NCBI GenBank assembly: GCA_018242425.1
Contig: JAFEBX010000011.1
Span: 389,134-453,133 of the forward strand
Direction of reading: 5' to 3'
Length of the DNA: 64,000 nucleotides
From: Pseudomonadota bacterium
GTDB taxonomy: Bacteria; Pseudomonadota; Gammaproteobacteria; Xanthomonadales; Xanthomonadaceae
The notes beneath the pieces are model-generated. The model saw only the letters and a program-made list of their open reading frames with translations, was not told the origin of the DNA and made no database searches. Shown here in pieces: positions 38,314-47,456 of this stretch. Positions within the stretch are counted from its first letter, which is position 1. Each line of letters begins with the position of its first letter. The translations under genes were made by a program, and so were the position numbers.

Positions 38314-39779
38314 TGGCGATCCGCCACCTGCAACCACTGTCCGCACTCGCGCTGGCCACCGTGCTGGCCGGTTGCGCCAGTACCCACGGCCTGAAGCCGG
38401 AATCCTCGCTGCAGGATGCCAACCGCTTCCAGGCAGCGAGCAGCCTCGGTCGCACGCCGGTCAGCGATGTCGCGTGGCCGAAGGCACAGTGGTGGAACGC
38501 CTATGGCGATCCGCAACTCGACGCGTTGATGCAGGAAGCACTGTCGGGATCGCCGAGCATCGCGATCGCCGATGCCCGCACCCGCAAGGCATTCGCGCAG
38601 GCGGGACTCGCCGAAGCCGGCCTCAAGCCGACGCTGGGGGCGAGCGCGCAGCTCGCTGGCGTCCAACTCCCGGAAACCCTGGTGCCGGCGCCGTTCGGCG
38701 GCAAGCTGATGCATTCCGAAGTGCTGATGCTGAACTTCGCGTGGGCACCCGACCTGTGGGGTGGCAAACGCGCGAAGTGGCAATCGGCGGTTGGCGCCGC
38801 GCGCGCCCAGGAAGCCGACGCGCAGGCCGCGCGGCTGACGCTGGAAGGCAACATCGCCCGCACCTACGCCACGCTGGCGCAGGCATGGGACGCGCATGAC
38901 GTCGCCGAACGCGATCTCAGGCGCAATTCCAGCCTGCATGCGCTGGCCACGCAACGCGTCAAGGCCGGCATCGACAACCAGATCGCATTGACGCAGATCG
39001 CCAGCGCCGAAGACAACGCGCGCGCGCAGATGCAGGCCGCCGACCAGCAGGTCAGCGCGCTGCGCAATGCACTGGCGATGCTCGCGGGACAAGGCCCGGA
39101 TCGCGGATTGCAGATCAATCGACCGCAACTGAAGACCGATGGCATCGCGATTCCGTCGCTGCTGCCGAGCGAACTGGTGAGCCGTCGCCCCGACGTCGCA
39201 GCCGCGCGCTGGCACGTCGAAGCGGCATCGCGCGGCATCAAGGCCGCGAAGTCCGATTTTTATCCGAGCCTGAATCTCTCGGCGATCGTCGGTCTCGCCG
39301 CCAGCAAGCTCGGCGACCTGTTCAAGTCGGATGCCGGACTGGGCTTCGGAGGTCCGGCGATCTCGCTGCCGATCCTCGACGGTGGCCGCCTGCGCTCGCA
39401 GTTGCGCGGCGCCAATGCCGATTTCGATCTCGCCGTCGCCGGTTACGACCAGACGGTGTTGAACGCCATTCGCGAAGTGACCGACGCAGTGCAGTCCTCG
39501 CGCGAACTCGATGCGCAGATTTCCGCGGCGACCAGCGCGCGTGACCAGCAGGCACGCTCGGCGGTGCTCGTGACCCAACGCCAGAAGGCCGGGCTCGCCA
39601 ACCAGCTTGACGTGCTGACCGCCCAGAAACCGATCCTGCAGCTCGACCAGCAACTCTCCACGCTGCGCGCTCGCCGCCTGCAATCGGCGATCGATCTCGA
39701 TATCGCACTGGGTGGCGGCGTTCCCGTCGAACTACCCCCGCAATCCTCCAATTCCGAATCCGGGAAGAAGTCGCAATGA
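38310..39779 (+). CDS. Outer-membrane efflux lipoprotein (NodT/OprM family)
   Basis: This encodes 489 residues with a lipoprotein signal (ALATVLAGCASTHG). Two repeated OEP domains follow, with PKAQWWNAYGDPQLDALMQE at the front and the second repeat from about GLAASKLGDLFK. Such proteins form the trimeric tunnel across the periplasm and outer membrane. It is coupled by ATGA overlaps to the marR-type gene before it and the emrA-type gene after it. Carrying its own exit channel makes the pump complete. Confidence 0.94.
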   Translation: MMAIRHLQPLSALALATVLAGCASTHGLKPESSLQDANRFQAASSLGRTPVSDVAWPKAQWWNAYGDPQLDALMQEALSGSPSIAIADARTRKAFAQAGLAEAGLKPTLGASAQLAGVQLPETLVPAPFGGKLMHSEVLMLNFAWAPDLWGGKRAKWQSAVGAARAQEADAQAARLTLEGNIARTYATLAQAWDAHDVAERDLRRNSSLHALATQRVKAGIDNQIALTQIASAEDNARAQMQAADQQVSALRNALAMLAGQGPDRGLQINRPQLKTDGIAIPSLLPSELVSRRPDVAAARWHVEAASRGIKAAKSDFYPSLNLSAIVGLAASKLGDLFKSDAGLGFGGPAISLPILDGGRLRSQLRGANADFDLAVAGYDQTVLNAIREVTDAVQSSRELDAQISAATSARDQQARSAVLVTQRQKAGLANQLDVLTAQKPILQLDQQLSTLRARRLQSAIDLDIALGGGVPVELPPQSSNSESGKKSQ

Positions 39780-41065
39780 CCACCGAACCCAACAAGACTC
39801 CCGCCGACGACTCCGCGGCAGCGCCGCGCCCCGCGGCAGGCGGCACGCTGATGCCGCCGACCAACCCCAAGGACACGCCGCTGCAGAACAAGCGACGCAA
39901 GATGCTGATGATCATCGCGATCGTCGCGATCGTGCTCGGTGTCGCGTGGTTGCTGTACCACCTGCTGATTGGACGCTGGTCCGAAAGCACGGATGACGCC
40001 TACGTCCAGGGCGACGTCGTCACCATCACGCCGCAAGTCGGCGGCACCGTCACCCGCATCGGCGTGGACGATGGCATGAAGGTGGACGCCGGCCAGGTGC
40101 TGGTCGGATTCGACACCAACGACACCGATCTCGCCTATGCACAGGCCGAAGCCGCGCTCGGCAGCGCCGTGCGCCAGGTGCGCGCGCAGTACCGCGCCGC
40201 CGAAGCCGGCAGCGCCGACATCGACGCACGCGAAGCCACGGTGAAGCAGGCGCAGGCCGCGGTCGACGTTGCCCGCCAGGACGTCGGTCGCCGCACCGGA
40301 CTGGTTGCAACCGGCGCCGTGTCGAATGAAGAACTGGCGCATGCACGCGCCCAGCTCGAAACCGCGCAGGCCAACCTCGCCGCCGCGCAGGCTGCCGTGT
40401 CCGGTGCCCGCGAAAACACCGCGCGCAGCCGCGTGCTGATCGACAACAGCACCATCCGCGACAACCCGGCGGTCGCCGCCGCGGCATCGCAGCTGCGCCA
40501 GGCCTACCTCGCCCGCCAGCGTTCCAGCGTGCTTTCGCCGATCTCCGGCTATGTCGCCAAGCGCAGCGTGCAACTCGGCCAGCGCGTCGCCCCCGGCACG
40601 CCGATGATGGCGATCATCCCGCTCGACCAGGTCTGGGTGGATGCCAACTTCAAGGAAACCCAGCTCACCAAGCTGCGCCTGAACCAGCGCGTCGAACTGA
40701 CGTCGGAACTCTACGGCGACAAGGTCGTGTACCACGGCACGCTGGCCAGCCTCGGCATGGGCACCGGCAGCGCGTTCTCGATATTGCCGGCGCAGAACGC
40801 CAGCGGCAACTGGATCAAGATCGTGCAGCGCGTCCCGGTCCGCATCCTCCTCGACAAGAAGGAATTGCAGGAGCATCCGCTGCGCCTCGGCTTGTCGATG
40901 GACGTCAAGGTGAACCTGCACGACAAGGGTGACGGCCTGCTGCCGACGACCACGCCGACGCAGCCGCACCTGATGACCGAGGCCTATGACAGCGCACTGT
41001 CCAAGGCAGACGCCGCGGTCGAACGCGTGATCGACGACAACCTCGGCGGCAACGGCTCGCACTAA
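39776..41065 (+). CDS. HlyD/EmrA family membrane-fusion protein
   Basis: This encodes 429 residues. A cytoplasmic lead rich in Ala/Pro is followed by one membrane helix (about 43-62, MIIAIVAIVLGVAWLLYHLL). The lipoyl/biotin-like half motif DDAYVQGDVVTITPQVGGTV, a long alpha-hairpin with Ala/Gln repeats, and the return segment VLSPISGYVAKRSVQLGQ are visible. It bridges the inner-membrane pump and the OEP channel. Its ATG overlaps the OMF stop (ATGA). Confidence 0.94.
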   Translation: MTTEPNKTPADDSAAAPRPAAGGTLMPPTNPKDTPLQNKRRKMLMIIAIVAIVLGVAWLLYHLLIGRWSESTDDAYVQGDVVTITPQVGGTVTRIGVDDGMKVDAGQVLVGFDTNDTDLAYAQAEAALGSAVRQVRAQYRAAEAGSADIDAREATVKQAQAAVDVARQDVGRRTGLVATGAVSNEELAHARAQLETAQANLAAAQAAVSGARENTARSRVLIDNSTIRDNPAVAAAASQLRQAYLARQRSSVLSPISGYVAKRSVQLGQRVAPGTPMMAIIPLDQVWVDANFKETQLTKLRLNQRVELTSELYGDKVVYHGTLASLGMGTGSAFSILPAQNASGNWIKIVQRVPVRILLDKKELQEHPLRLGLSMDVKVNLHDKGDGLLPTTTPTQPHLMTEAYDSALSKADAAVERVIDDNLGGNGSH

Positions 41066-41088
41066 CCCCCATTCCGAACAAGCGACCG

Positions 41089-42681
41089 ATGAGCGCGACT
41101 TCCGCCACCGCCGAACCGGGTGCACCCGCACCCGCGCCGGCCACCGAACTGACGATGCAGGGTTTCGCGCCGCCGAATCGCGCGCTGACCACGATCGGCC
41201 TCGCACTTGCATCGTTCATGCAGGTGCTGGACACCACCATCGCCAACGTGTCGTTGCCGGCCATCTCCGGCAACCTCGGCGGCAGCGCCAACCAGGCGAC
41301 GTGGGTGATCACCTCGTTCGCGGTGAGCAACGCCATTGCGTTGCCGCTGACCGGCTGGCTCACCCGCAAATACGGCGAGCGCAAGCTGTTCATGTGGTCG
41401 ACGATGGCGTTCGTCATCGCATCGTTCCTGTGCGGCATCGCCAACAGCATGGGCCTGCTGGTGCTGGCCCGCGCGTTGCAGGGTTTCGTTTGCGGCCCGA
41501 TGTATCCGGTCACGCAAGCGCTGTTGCTGTCGATCTATCCCCCCGCGAAACGTGGACAGGCGATTGCGCTGCTGGCGATGGTCACCGTGGTCGCGCCGAT
41601 CGCCGGCCCGATCCTCGGCGGCTGGATCACCGACAACTACAGCTGGGAATGGATCTTCTTCATCAACATCCCGCTGGGCATCTTCGCCAGCACGGTGGTG
41701 GGTCGCCAGTTGAAGGGTCGTCCGGAACGCCTGGAACGGCCGAAGATGGATTACATCGGCCTCGCATTGCTGGTGCTCGGCGTCGGCGCGTTGCAGATCC
41801 TGCTCGACCTCGGCAACGACGAAGACTGGTTCCACTCCACCACGATTGTCATCATGGCGATCATCGCCACGATCTCGCTGATCACCTTCGTGGTGTGGGA
41901 ACTCACCGACGACGACCCCATCGTCAACCTGAGGCTGTTCCGCCACCGCAATTTCCGCGCAGGCACCGCCGCCATGGTGCTGGCCTACGCCGCGTTCTTC
42001 AGCGTCGGCATCCTGGTGCCGCTGTGGCTGCAACGAAACATGGGATACACCGCGATCTGGGCCGGACTCGCGACGGCACCGATCGGCATCCTGCCGGTGC
42101 TGCTGGCACCGATCATCGGCAAGCACGGCAACAAGGTCGACCTGCGCATCCTCGCCAGCCTCGCCTTCGTGGTGCTGGCCGGAACCAGTTTCCTGCGCTC
42201 GGGCTTCAACCTCGACGTCGACTTCAACCATGTCGCGACGATCCAGTTGATCCAGGGCGTCGGCGTCGCACTGTTCTTCATGCCGGTGCTGCAGATCCTG
42301 CTGTCGGACCTCGAGCCGCACGAAATCGCCGCAGGTTCCGGCCTCTCGACCTTCCTGCGAACACTGGGCGGCAGTTTCGCGGCCTCGCTGGTGACTTATG
42401 CCTGGAGCCAGCGCACCGCGACGCACCACGCGCAGCTGACCGAGCACATCGACGCGACGTCTCCGACGATGATGGCGACCGTTGCGCAATATGGCGGCGG
42501 CAATCCACAGACTGGCGCCTTCGTTCTCGACCGCATGATCACCCAGCAGTCGATGCAGATCGGTTTCAACGAAATCTTCTTCCTGCTCGGCTTCCTGTTC
42601 CTGTCGGTGATCCTGCTGGTATGGATGGCGCGACCGCCGTTCTCGGCCAAGGCCGGTGCGCCCGCGGGTGGCGGGCACTGA
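41089..42681 (+). CDS. EmrB/QacA family drug:proton antiporter (DHA2, 14 TMS)
   Basis: This encodes 530 residues. The first helix motif FMQVLDTTIANVSLPAISG and loop motif GWLTRKYGERKLF mark the DHA2 family, and about 14 hydrophobic segments are present. It is the inner-membrane engine of the EmrAB-type pump, which exports hydrophobic weak acids, uncouplers and some antibiotics or fatty acids. It lies 23 bases after the fusion-protein gene and ends the operon; its 3' end meets a leftward gene. Confidence 0.95.
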   Translation: MSATSATAEPGAPAPAPATELTMQGFAPPNRALTTIGLALASFMQVLDTTIANVSLPAISGNLGGSANQATWVITSFAVSNAIALPLTGWLTRKYGERKLFMWSTMAFVIASFLCGIANSMGLLVLARALQGFVCGPMYPVTQALLLSIYPPAKRGQAIALLAMVTVVAPIAGPILGGWITDNYSWEWIFFINIPLGIFASTVVGRQLKGRPERLERPKMDYIGLALLVLGVGALQILLDLGNDEDWFHSTTIVIMAIIATISLITFVVWELTDDDPIVNLRLFRHRNFRAGTAAMVLAYAAFFSVGILVPLWLQRNMGYTAIWAGLATAPIGILPVLLAPIIGKHGNKVDLRILASLAFVVLAGTSFLRSGFNLDVDFNHVATIQLIQGVGVALFFMPVLQILLSDLEPHEIAAGSGLSTFLRTLGGSFAASLVTYAWSQRTATHHAQLTEHIDATSPTMMATVAQYGGGNPQTGAFVLDRMITQQSMQIGFNEIFFLLGFLFLSVILLVWMARPPFSAKAGAPAGGGH

Positions 42682-42689
42682 GCCAACGG

Positions 42690-43280
42690 CTACGAGAAGG
42701 TCTCGTACTGGCGCAGGATCCAGGACGTCTGGTAGATCAGTGCAAGCAGCACGAATAGCGCATGGAAGCGCGGATTTGCGCTGCGCATCGCCACCAGGCA
42801 CAACCCGACATGGATGGCGGCGCGCAACGGGTACTCAACCCCGAGGGTCGCGAAATAGCCGGCACCCTTGATCAGGGTGTCGCCGATGTCGAGCACGAAC
42901 AGGCTCGCCATCACCCCGAAGATCCACGCCCGTCGCGACATGAAGTAATCGCGGTACCCGGCGTATTCCTCCATCTGTTCCGGGAACAGCAATGCGCACA
43001 ACAGGAAGTACGTGGCCGCGTAGACGATCAGGAAGACGTAGTAGACGAACTTCCAGTCGTGCAATTGCGAGAGGCGGAATTCCCACCACCAGAAGTTGAT
43101 CAGGCCGAGGAACATCCATAGCACCCAACCCAGGTGCACCCAATAGACCTTCTTGCCGGCAGGATGCTGGATGATCCGCGCGACCCCGACCAGCAGGCGC
43201 GTCAGGCCCATGCCGGCGACCAGCGAGATCAGCACGCGGACGTGGCCGAACAGTTGTGGATCCAGCTGCAGGGATTGCAT
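42690..43280 (-). CDS. Integral membrane protein, unknown function
   Basis: This encodes 196 residues with about six hydrophobic segments, for example VYWVHLGWVLWMFLGLINFW and FVYYVFLIVYAATYFLLCAL. I do not recognise a family. The start MQSLQLDPQLFG is fixed by a perfect AGGAGG seven bases upstream; an ATG two codons earlier would leave only one base to that site. The ribosome site overlaps the stop of the DUF817 gene upstream, so the two are probably one unit with radA. Confidence 0.7.
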   Translation of the reverse strand: MQSLQLDPQLFGHVRVLISLVAGMGLTRLLVGVARIIQHPAGKKVYWVHLGWVLWMFLGLINFWWWEFRLSQLHDWKFVYYVFLIVYAATYFLLCALLFPEQMEEYAGYRDYFMSRRAWIFGVMASLFVLDIGDTLIKGAGYFATLGVEYPLRAAIHVGLCLVAMRSANPRFHALFVLLALIYQTSWILRQYETFS

Positions 43281-43287
43281 CGCCATT

Positions 43288-43293
43288 CCTCCT
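43288..43293 (-). promoter_or_regulatory. Ribosome binding site that decides the start
   Basis: AGGAGG on the minus strand overlaps the TAG stop of the DUF817 gene (TAGGAGG) and stands seven bases before the ATG at 43280. Confidence 0.8.
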
Positions 43294-44182
43294 AGGCGGT
43301 TTCCGGTACGTGGATGGTCGCCTTCACGTGCTTGAGTCCCGCGACGATCGTGAAGGTCATGATCACCAGCAACGACCACGAGCTCCATTTGCCCCAGTGC
43401 ACCTGCGCCCACGCGCCCATCTGGTTGGGATAGCGCCAGATCCCGTAGAACGTCGCGATGTTTTCCGCCAGCCACAGGAAGAAGCCGATCAGCACGAACG
43501 CCAGCAGCAGCGGCATGCGGCGATCGCGGTCGAGCGGGCGGAAGACTACCGTGGTGCGCGCATAAAGCCCGAGCGCCAGCGCCGCGAGGTACCAGCGCAG
43601 GTCGGCGATCCAGTGATGGGTGAAGAAATTGGCGTAGATGGCGATCGCCACCAGCACCGCCATCCAGTAAGGCGGATGGTGGCGGATGCGCAGGTCGAAC
43701 AGCCGCCAGGCCTGGATGATGTAGCTGCCGACCGCCGCGTACATGAAGCCCGAGAACAGCGGCACGCCGAAGACCTTGGTGTAACCGGGCCCCGGATAAC
43801 TCCAGGATTGCACGTCGCCGGACGTCTTGAATACTTCCATCGCGAAGCCGACGACGTGGAACAGGCAGATCGCCTTGAACTCGTCGAAGGTTTCCAGCTT
43901 CGCCCACAGCATCCATCCCTGCACCAGCAGTGCGAACAACAACAGGGCGTCATAGCGCGGGATCCCGAGGATCCCGCCGTGCGGCATCGCGAACACCGCG
44001 AGGAAGAACAAGCCGGCGAACAGGCAGGCACGCGCTTCCTTGAGGCCGAAGAACAGGAATTCCGTAGCCGCGCGGTGCAGGCCATCACCGCCCGCGCGCG
44101 GCTTCATCAGCCAGGCATCGAATCGACCGAGGCCCGCCTTCGTCCAACTGCCATCGTCGGCGTCGGCAATCGATTGGATCAC
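43292..44182 (-). CDS. DUF817 family integral membrane protein
   Basis: This encodes 296 residues beginning with GTG (VIQSIADADDGSW). The GTG overlaps the radA stop as GTGA. The family motifs ATEFLFFGLKEARACLFAG, GFAMEVFKTSGDVQSWSYPG and FFLWLAENIATFYGIWRYPN are clear, within about eight hydrophobic segments. Function is unknown. Translation coupled to radA is likely. An ATG start at MKPRAGG is possible but would lose the coupling and about 25 residues. Confidence 0.85.
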   Translation of the reverse strand: MIQSIADADDGSWTKAGLGRFDAWLMKPRAGGDGLHRAATEFLFFGLKEARACLFAGLFFLAVFAMPHGGILGIPRYDALLLFALLVQGWMLWAKLETFDEFKAICLFHVVGFAMEVFKTSGDVQSWSYPGPGYTKVFGVPLFSGFMYAAVGSYIIQAWRLFDLRIRHHPPYWMAVLVAIAIYANFFTHHWIADLRWYLAALALGLYARTTVVFRPLDRDRRMPLLLAFVLIGFFLWLAENIATFYGIWRYPNQMGAWAQVHWGKWSSWSLLVIMTFTIVAGLKHVKATIHVPETA

Positions 44183-45558
44183 GCAGCTTCCAGTGCGTCC
44201 GCCAGGCGTTCGACCGCGATCACTTCCATGCCCTTGTAGCTCCCCGCCTTCGGCGCATTCGCCTTGGCCACGATCGCACGTTTGAAGCCATGCGTCGCAG
44301 CCTCCTTCAATCGCTCCTCGCCATTGGGCACCGGACGGATCTCGCCGGACAAGCCGACTTCGCCGAAGGCGATCGTCTTCTCCGCCAGCGGCTGGTTGCG
44401 CAACGACGACAACACCGCCAGCAACACCGGCAGGTCGGCCGCGGTTTCCTGCACGCGAATGCCGCCGACCACGTTGACGAAGACGTCCTGGTCGGACGTC
44501 AGCACGCCACCATGGCGATGCAATACCGCCAGCAGCATCGCCAGGCGATTGCCCTCCAACCCGACCGCGACGCGACGCGGATTCGACAGCGGCGAGGCAT
44601 CGACCAGCGCCTGCACTTCCACCAGCAACGGCCGCGTGCCTTCGCGCGTCACCATCACGCAACTGCCGGGCTGGTGCGCGCTGCCGCCGGACAGGAAGAT
44701 CGCCGACGGATTCGGCACTTCGCGCAAGCCCTTGTCGCCCATCGCGAACACGCCGAGTTCGTTGACCGCGCCGAAGCGATTCTTGAACGCGCGCAGCACG
44801 CGGAAACGCGATCCACTGTCGCCTTCGAAATACAGCACGGCATCGACCATGTGCTCGAGCACGCGCGGGCCGGCGATGCCGCCTTCCTTGGTGACGTGGC
44901 CGACCAGGAACACCGCTGTTCCCGTTTCTTTTGCATAGCGCACCAATCGCGCCGCGGACTCGCGCACCTGGCTGACCGAACCCGGCGCTGCGGTCAGCGT
45001 TTCCGTCCACAGGGTCTGGATCGAGTCGGCGATGATGAAGCCGGGTTTCGCGACGACCGCCTGCTCTAGGATGCGTTCGACGCAGGTTTCCGCCAACGCC
45101 TCGAGTCCATCAAGGGAAAGATCGAGCCGCAGCGCGCGACCGGCGACCTGCGCCAGCGATTCCTCGCCGGTGACATACAGGCCGCGGGTATTGCCGCTCA
45201 TCAGCGCCAGCGCCTGCAGCAGCAGGGTGGATTTGCCGATGCCGGGATCGCCGCCGATCAGCACCACTGCGCCCTCGACCAAGCCACCACCGAGCACGCG
45301 ATCGAATTCACCGATGCGGGTCGATGCCCGCAGGATTTCCGACTGCTGCACGCTCACCAGCGGCGTGATCCGGGCGACATCGGCCTTGCCGGCCCAGCTG
45401 CCGCGCCGCGACGGCGCACTCGTGGCCGTCGGCTCCAGCGCGATCTCGGACAGCGTGTTCCAGGCCCCGCAGGCCTCGCACTGGCCCTGCCACTTGGGAT
45501 ATTCGGCGCCGCAACTGTTGCAGACGTAGGCGGTGCGCTTGCGGGGGCTGGGCGGCAT
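44179..45558 (-). CDS. radA: DNA repair protein RadA (Sms)
   Basis: This encodes 459 residues from MPPSPRKRTAYVCNSCGAEY. The N-terminal zinc finger has four Cys (CNSCG and CEACG). The RecA-like ATPase has Walker A GGDPGIGKSTLL, the RadA-specific KNRFG motif in AFKNRFGAVNELG, and a C-terminal Lon-protease-like domain. RadA is a branch-migrating helicase active in recombination and transformation. The DUF817 gene is coupled downstream. About 320 bases upstream hold a repeat array and terminator before tRNA-Thr. Confidence 0.97.
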   Translation of the reverse strand: MPPSPRKRTAYVCNSCGAEYPKWQGQCEACGAWNTLSEIALEPTATSAPSRRGSWAGKADVARITPLVSVQQSEILRASTRIGEFDRVLGGGLVEGAVVLIGGDPGIGKSTLLLQALALMSGNTRGLYVTGEESLAQVAGRALRLDLSLDGLEALAETCVERILEQAVVAKPGFIIADSIQTLWTETLTAAPGSVSQVRESAARLVRYAKETGTAVFLVGHVTKEGGIAGPRVLEHMVDAVLYFEGDSGSRFRVLRAFKNRFGAVNELGVFAMGDKGLREVPNPSAIFLSGGSAHQPGSCVMVTREGTRPLLVEVQALVDASPLSNPRRVAVGLEGNRLAMLLAVLHRHGGVLTSDQDVFVNVVGGIRVQETAADLPVLLAVLSSLRNQPLAEKTIAFGEVGLSGEIRPVPNGEERLKEAATHGFKRAIVAKANAPKAGSYKGMEVIAVERLADALEAA

Positions 45559-45620
45559 GTCGAACTCCGGACGATGCCTGCCAGTATCCGGGTTGTCGTC
45601 GCGCGAGGCGAGATCGGCGA

Positions 45621-45760
45621 ATTCCGGACTGGAGAATCCCCGTGTCGAGGGGCAAATTTCGGGCTGAAGAATCCCCGTGTCGAGGGGCAAATTCCGGGCT
45701 GAAGAATCCCCGTGACGAGGGGCAAATTCCGGGCAAAAAGAACCCCTCGTTTCCGAGGGG
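45621..45760. repeat. Four tandem 35 bp units with hairpins, downstream of tRNA-Thr
   Basis: The units are 45621-45655, 45656-45690, 45691-45725 and 45726-45760, exactly 35 bases each. Each opens ATTCCGGGCTGAAGAA or close to it and carries a CCCC/GGGG hairpin (CCCCGTGTCGAGGGG in the first two, CCCCGTGACGAGGGG in the third). The fourth has a full CCCCTCG/CGAGGGG stem and a T-run on the minus strand and is a working terminator; the others look like decayed copies. The gap 45559-45877 holds no gene. Confidence 0.85.
45735..45760 (-). terminator. Rho-independent terminator of tRNA-Thr
   Basis: On the minus strand CCCCTCG-GAAA-CGAGGGG is a 7 bp GC-rich stem with a GAAA tetraloop, followed by TTCTTTTT. 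It lies 118 bases past the tRNA-Thr 3' end. Confidence 0.85.
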
Positions 45761-45877
45761 GGTGTTAGGAAAGCAAATGGGCCGAGTTCGTGAACCCGAA
45801 AGCAGTCTCCCCACCGCTCTTGACTCGTTCAACCTACCTGCACATGCCCCAATGAGACCTGAAGCCGTGCCTGAATG
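45761..45877. other. Gap between tRNA-Thr and its terminator
   Basis: There is no open reading frame of note. As it lies between the tRNA 3' end and the terminator it should be transcribed as the tRNA trailer. A short GTTCGTGAAC palindrome is the only symmetry I see. Confidence 0.4.
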
Positions 45878-45953
45878 TGGTGCCGGAAATAGGAATCGAA
45901 CCTACGACCTACGCATTACGAATGCGCCGCTCTACCAACTGAGCTATTCCGGC
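45878..45953 (-). tRNA. tRNA-Thr (anticodon CGT)
   Basis: On the minus strand it is a 76-base class I tRNA. The acceptor stem GCCGGAA pairs with TTCCGGC, discriminator A, and CCA is encoded. The D arm has GCTCAGTTGGTAGAGC and the T arm GGTTCGATTCC. The anticodon loop TTCGTAA gives CGT, reading ACG codons. Confidence 0.97.
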
Positions 45954-45963
45954 CTAGCCGGCT

Positions 45964-45992
45964 ATCGTACGGTCCCGGGCCGACCCGGTCAA
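45964..45992 (-). promoter_or_regulatory. Promoter of tRNA-Thr
   Basis: On the minus strand TTGACC, 17 bases, TACGAT. Transcription should start three or four bases before the mature 5' end. The discriminator region is GC-rich, as at stable-RNA promoters under stringent control. Confidence 0.7.
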
Positions 45993-46002
45993 TTCCGGCA
46001 GG

Positions 46003-46953
46003 TCATTCGACCAGGCGCAGGCGCAGCTCCTTGGGCAGCGCGAACACCATGTCCTCGGGCTCCCCTGACAGCTCGCGCACGCCATTGGCGCCGAGCTCGC
46101 GCAGGCGCGCGAGCACGCCCTGCACCAGTACGTCCGGCGCCGAGGCACCGGCCGTCACGCCAATCCGCTGCTTGCCTTGCAGCCAGTCCGGAGCGATCTC
46201 GCCGGCATCGTCGATCAGGTAGGCCGCAACGCCCTCGCGCTCGGCGAGTTCGCGCAAGCGGTTGGAATTCGAACTGTTGGGCGACCCCACCACCAGCACC
46301 AGGTCGCATTCGCGGGTGAGGTCGCGCACCGCATCCTGGCGGTTCTGGGTGGCGTAGCAAATGTCATCGTTGCGCGGGCCCTGGATCTCCGGGAAACGCT
46401 CGCGCAAGGCGGCGATGATGTCGCGGGTGTCGTCGACCGACAGCGTGGTCTGCGTCGTATAGGCGACGTTGCCAGGCTGCGTGATGACGAGGTTGCGCGC
46501 GCCGGCGATGTCCTCGACCAGGTGGATCTGCCCCCCACCGGCGTTCGCCCTCCACTGCCCCATCGTGCCTTCGACTTCGGGGTGGCCGGCGTGGCCGATC
46601 AGGATCAGGTCGCGACCGGCGCGGCAATGGCGCGAGACTTCCAGATGCACCTTGGTCACCAGCGGACAGGTCGCGTCGAACACTTTCAGCCCGCGGCGAT
46701 CGGCCTCCTCGCGCACCGCCTTCGACACGCCATGCGCGGAGAAGATCACCGTCGCGCCATCGGGAACCTCGTCAAGTTCCTCGACGAAGATCGCGCCACG
46801 CTGATTGAGATCGTCGACCACGAACTTGTTGTGCACGACTTCGTGGCGCACGTAGATCGGCGCGCCCAGCGTCTCGATCGCGCGCTTGACGATTTCGATC
46901 GCGCGATCGACGCCAGCGCAGAATCCGCGGGGATTGGCGAGCAGGATATCCAT
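46003..46953 (-). CDS. ispH: 4-hydroxy-3-methylbut-2-enyl diphosphate reductase IspH
   Basis: This encodes 316 residues from [20 protein letters not shown]. The three Cys of the 4Fe-4S site are in [17 protein letters not shown] and [13 protein letters not shown] in [10 protein letters not shown] and the SNSNRL motif shape the substrate site. It makes IPP and DMAPP in the last step of the MEP pathway. Its ATG overlaps the lspA stop by one base (TGATG). The fkpB gene often found between lspA and ispH is missing here. Confidence 0.97.
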   Translation of the reverse strand: MDILLANPRGFCAGVDRAIEIVKRAIETLGAPIYVRHEVVHNKFVVDDLNQRGAIFVEELDEVPDGATVIFSAHGVSKAVREEADRRGLKVFDATCPLVTKVHLEVSRHCRAGRDLILIGHAGHPEVEGTMGQWRANAGGGQIHLVEDIAGARNLVITQPGNVAYTTQTTLSVDDTRDIIAALRERFPEIQGPRNDDICYATQNRQDAVRDLTRECDLVLVVGSPNSSNSNRLRELAEREGVAAYLIDDAGEIAPDWLQGKQRIGVTAGASAPDVLVQGVLARLRELGANGVRELSGEPEDMVFALPKELRLRLVE

Positions 46954-47456
46954 CAATCCTTCTTGTCCTTGCGCCCGGAACCGGCGAACAGTCCGAACAG
47001 GATGATGCCTGCCGCACCACCGACGATGGCTGAATCGGCGAGGTTGAAGGCCGGCCACACGTGGTCGCCGACGTACCACTTGATGAAGTCGATGACGTGG
47101 CCGTGCTGGACGCGGTCGATCACGTTGCCGATGGCACCACCGATCACCAGTGCGTACGGCAACGCGGTCTTCCATTCGCGGCGTTGGGTGCCGGCGAGTG
47201 CGTAGGTCAATGCCACGCTGATGATCACCGCGAGCGCGCTGAACAGCCAGATCTGCCAGCCGCCGCTATTGGCGAGGAAGCTGAAGGCGGCGCCGGTGTT
47301 GTAGGTGCGATACCAGTTCCAGAAACCGGGAATCACCACGACATCGGTGAATTCAGGCAGGCTGCGCAGCACCCACGACTTGCTCCACTGGTCGAGCACG
47401 ACGACCAGCACCGACGCCAGCAGCCACGGCAATGCATTGGGCTTGGCGAACTTCAT
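46953..47456 (-). CDS. lspA: Lipoprotein signal peptidase (signal peptidase II)
   Basis: This encodes 167 residues with four membrane segments. The catalytic Asp pair is in [14 protein letters not shown] and [11 protein letters not shown]. It cuts prolipoprotein signals before the lipidated Cys, and would act on the several lipoproteins in this window. The start overlaps the ileS stop by one base, and its stop overlaps the ispH start likewise. Confidence 0.97.
   Translation of the reverse strand: MKFAKPNALPWLLASVLVVVLDQWSKSWVLRSLPEFTDVVVIPGFWNWYRTYNTGAAFSFLANSGGWQIWLFSALAVIISVALTYALAGTQRREWKTALPYALVIGGAIGNVIDRVQHGHVIDFIKWYVGDHVWPAFNLADSAIVGGAAGIILFGLFAGSGRKDKKD

Noticed and set aside
45621..45760. 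Array resembling a small CRISPR
   Set aside because: The units are contiguous 35 bp tandem repeats with no unique spacers, and there are no cas genes; the hairpin and T-run mark it as terminator-derived.
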